The notes beneath the pieces are model-generated. The model did no database searches. It was not told where the DNA came from and saw only the letters and a list, made by a program, of their open reading frames with translations. DNA of 64,000 nt from Paracoccaceae bacterium (GTDB taxonomy: Bacteria; Pseudomonadota; Alphaproteobacteria; Rhodobacterales; Rhodobacteraceae): contig SDAL01000003.1 of the NCBI GenBank assembly GCA_004153385.1, positions 186,001-250,000 on the forward strand, given 5' to 3'. Of the stretch, positions 62,401 to 64,000 are shown in pieces. Position 1 is the first letter of the stretch, and the number at the start of each line of letters is the position of its first letter. The translations under genes and the position numbers were made by a program.

Positions 62401-62471
62401 CGCCCTATCCGATGAGGGCGCGCTTTTATCGCAACCGGCCCGCGCGCTTATGCGGCGGGCCGGTTGTTTTT
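62401..62471. terminator. Two adjacent hairpins between the truncated gene and the CofD-like gene
   Basis: CGCCCT (62401-62406) pairs with AGGGCG (62415-62420) around ATCCGATG. AACCGGCCCGC (62433-62443) pairs with GCGGGCCGGTT (62455-62465) and is followed by GTTTTT on the plus strand. Both genes here are on the minus strand, so the hairpins lie just after the truncated gene's stop, although the T-run faces the other way. Confidence 0.6.
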
Positions 62472-62475
62472 GCCA

Positions 62476-64000
62476 TCACACAGGCAGTTCGCGGCGCTCG
62501 CCGTTCAGGGTCCACGTCATCGGATCAAGGGTGCGGCCTTCGGCAATCACCTTGCCATCACGGCGGAATTGCACTTGGCCGTATTGCGCATCGTCAATCA
62601 CAAACGTGCCATCTGTGGTTTCGCTGATATCAAGCGCGTGGGTCTGCGCGAAGGTCGCCAGATCGGATGTCTGGCCCAACCGCACAACCCAGATGCCCTG
62701 ACGCCCCGCCAGCCGCAGCTCGTGGCACGCAGAACCGCCTTGCGTCATCAACTCCAACGGGCCCGAGGCTTGCACCACCATCGCCCCCTGACCCGAGCGC
62801 GCAACGCCACGATGCCCGTCAAGCGACCAGTCATCAAATACGGGCGTGGGGAACCACGCATGGGTATAGTCGGGCTGCGGGGCCACACCATCAAAACACA
62901 CGATCGCCAGATCGCGGTATTGCTGCACACGCGGGACACTGGCCGAGCCGCCCCAGAACGACGGACGCCCGAACCCCGATTGCACGATCTCGCCCGGATG
63001 GTTGATAAACAACTGCGCATTGGGGTCACGGCCGATCCGTGCCTGAATGACGGTTTCCTGATATCCCCAGTCTTTCCAGCGATAGAGGGCCGCACTGCCC
63101 ATCGCCGTTTCACTGGTTTTGTAGTGATACAGGCGGCAAAATGCGTTTTCGCCCTGCCAGAAGGTCCATTCCTGTGCGGTATCGGAACGCTCCCAGTTGG
63201 CAATGGCTTCCAGATCGGGCAGATCCAGCCCGTGATCACGCAAGGCCAGCGCCATCTGTGCCAGACAATTTACATGCGCGCCGAACTGTCCCTTGCCCCA
63301 CAGCAACCGCGCAAGCGCCGTCAGCTCCAGCGTATCGGCCACACAAAGCGAATGCTCGTAGCTGCGGCCTTGGGCGCCTGTGATCACACCGTGATGGGCC
63401 GAATGGGCCACCATTGTCACCAGACGGATGATCGCGCGGCGCGCACGGGCGCGCATATCCGCATCGGGCGCCAGCGCATAGAGCGCGGTGAGCCCTTTGA
63501 GATCGATCGGGAAATAGGTGCCGGAGTTGAACTCTGCCATTTCCGCAGCTTCGAAGTGATCGAACCATGCCACCAGACGGTCGTAGCCCACGCGGCTTTG
63601 ATCGCGCCCCTGACGACCGGAGCGCGCGAAGGTTGCATCGGGATGCAGGTGTCCTGCCAGATAGGCAGAGGTATGGAACAACAGCGCGTGGTTTTCGGAG
63701 AAATACCACTGCACATCATTGCCCGGCTCGTCCATCCAGTACCTGAAGCCGAGGGTTGCCGCGTCGATACGCGCGACCAGTTCCGGCGACAGACGATCTG
63801 CATAGACCATGCGCGTCCACAACAGCGGCACAAGGGCGAAATCCGCGCAATCGAAACACCGCTCGATGCCGGTAAGGGCCGTGGTGATGATTGCCTCGGC
63901 ACGCGCTCTGGCCGCGTCATCGCCTACAGCGGCACATGCGAGGGCGGTCTCGGTATCGGTTTCGGCGTGGCGTGCGATCCATTCCAGCGCCTCGGTGATA
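62476..64000 (-). CDS. Protein of unknown function, N-terminus beyond the window (possible alpha/alpha-toroid domain)
   Basis: At least 508 codons. The frame stays open from the stop at 62476 to base 64000, so the start is outside; the GTG at 63831 is internal. I do not recognise the family with confidence. The front part is helical and rich in Trp, His and aromatic pairs (DVQWYFSENHALLFHTSAYL, GRQGRDQSRVGYDRLVAWFDHFE, EFNSGTYFPIDLKGLTALY), like alpha/alpha-toroid lyases or hydrolases. The last 150 residues look like a beta-rich domain. The CofD-like gene lies downstream on the same strand after a 207-bp gap containing hairpins. Confidence 0.75.
   Translation of the reverse strand, partial: ITEALEWIARHAETDTETALACAAVGDDAARARAEAIITTALTGIERCFDCADFALVPLLWTRMVYADRLSPELVARIDAATLGFRYWMDEPGNDVQWYFSENHALLFHTSAYLAGHLHPDATFARSGRQGRDQSRVGYDRLVAWFDHFEAAEMAEFNSGTYFPIDLKGLTALYALAPDADMRARARRAIIRLVTMVAHSAHHGVITGAQGRSYEHSLCVADTLELTALARLLWGKGQFGAHVNCLAQMALALRDHGLDLPDLEAIANWERSDTAQEWTFWQGENAFCRLYHYKTSETAMGSAALYRWKDWGYQETVIQARIGRDPNAQLFINHPGEIVQSGFGRPSFWGGSASVPRVQQYRDLAIVCFDGVAPQPDYTHAWFPTPVFDDWSLDGHRGVARSGQGAMVVQASGPLELMTQGGSACHELRLAGRQGIWVVRLGQTSDLATFAQTHALDISETTDGTFVIDDAQYGQVQFRRDGKVIAEGRTLDPMTWTLNGERRELPV

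Noticed and set aside
1-64000. CRISPR arrays, tRNA or rRNA genes, transposases, phage genes, toxin-antitoxin pairs
   Set aside because: I looked through the gaps and gene list and found no spaced repeats, cloverleaf elements, integrase or transposase motifs, or small two-gene toxin modules.

Overview
The window looks like chromosomal DNA of a Rhodobacterales alphaproteobacterium (Roseobacter group or a near relative). The reasons are the high G+C, the dense short-overlap operons, the many ABC, TRAP and TTT solute-uptake systems, and the sarcosine oxidase operon joined to glyA, sdaA and purU. This placement is inferred from gene content; no rRNA or other marker gene is present. I see no tRNA, rRNA, CRISPR array, insertion sequence, phage gene or plasmid origin. 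It reads as a run of catabolic and transport operons separated by a few housekeeping genes (rarA, nadABC).

Layout. 1-1028: the end of a peptide-type ABC operon. 1339-6534: a carnitine-dehydrogenase-like enzyme, a large Orn/Lys/Arg decarboxylase and a divergent sugar porter. 6630-8054: a possible gene remnant, then rarA. 8267-18122: a GlxA/GbdR-type regulator converging on the operon soxB-soxD-soxA-soxG-glyA-sdaA-purU. This operon turns sarcosine into glycine plus a C1 unit, then serine, then pyruvate. 18322-20632: a LysR/EamA divergent pair sharing a perfect T-N11-A box, and a DoxX protein. 20873-28427: an envelope-lipid region with a flippase-like membrane protein, a fusion of a degenerate metallophosphoesterase-like domain to a GT4 glycosyltransferase, a TetR regulator with a perfect operator, and an LplT-PlsC-Aas triple fusion. 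28599-33937: a galactofuranose-type ABC importer (ytfQRT-yjfF) with its own FCD GntR regulator. 34022-39782: a second peptide-type ABC operon ending in a DUF1684 protein. 40484-43957: nadABC. 44016-49321: a LysR regulator divergent from tctCBA and an ArgE-type deacylase. 49468-59706: an acid-sugar island with a TRAP transporter, an FAH-family enzyme, a GntR regulator and a GlcD-type oxidase on one strand, and DenD, a GarR-like reductase and an IlvD/Edd dehydratase on the other. 60060-64000: a GntR regulator, a CofD/YvcK-like protein and a truncated gene of unknown function.

Strongest leads for something new. (1) The membrane-anchored phosphoesterase-like/GT4 fusion, whose phosphoesterase half has lost most metal ligands, beside a flippase-like gene and phospholipid-repair genes. 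(2) The acid-sugar island, whose two arms carry the same TCAGACAACA motif but whose enzyme set fits no single textbook pathway. (3) The CofD-like gene behind an unrecognised gene that is cut by the window end.
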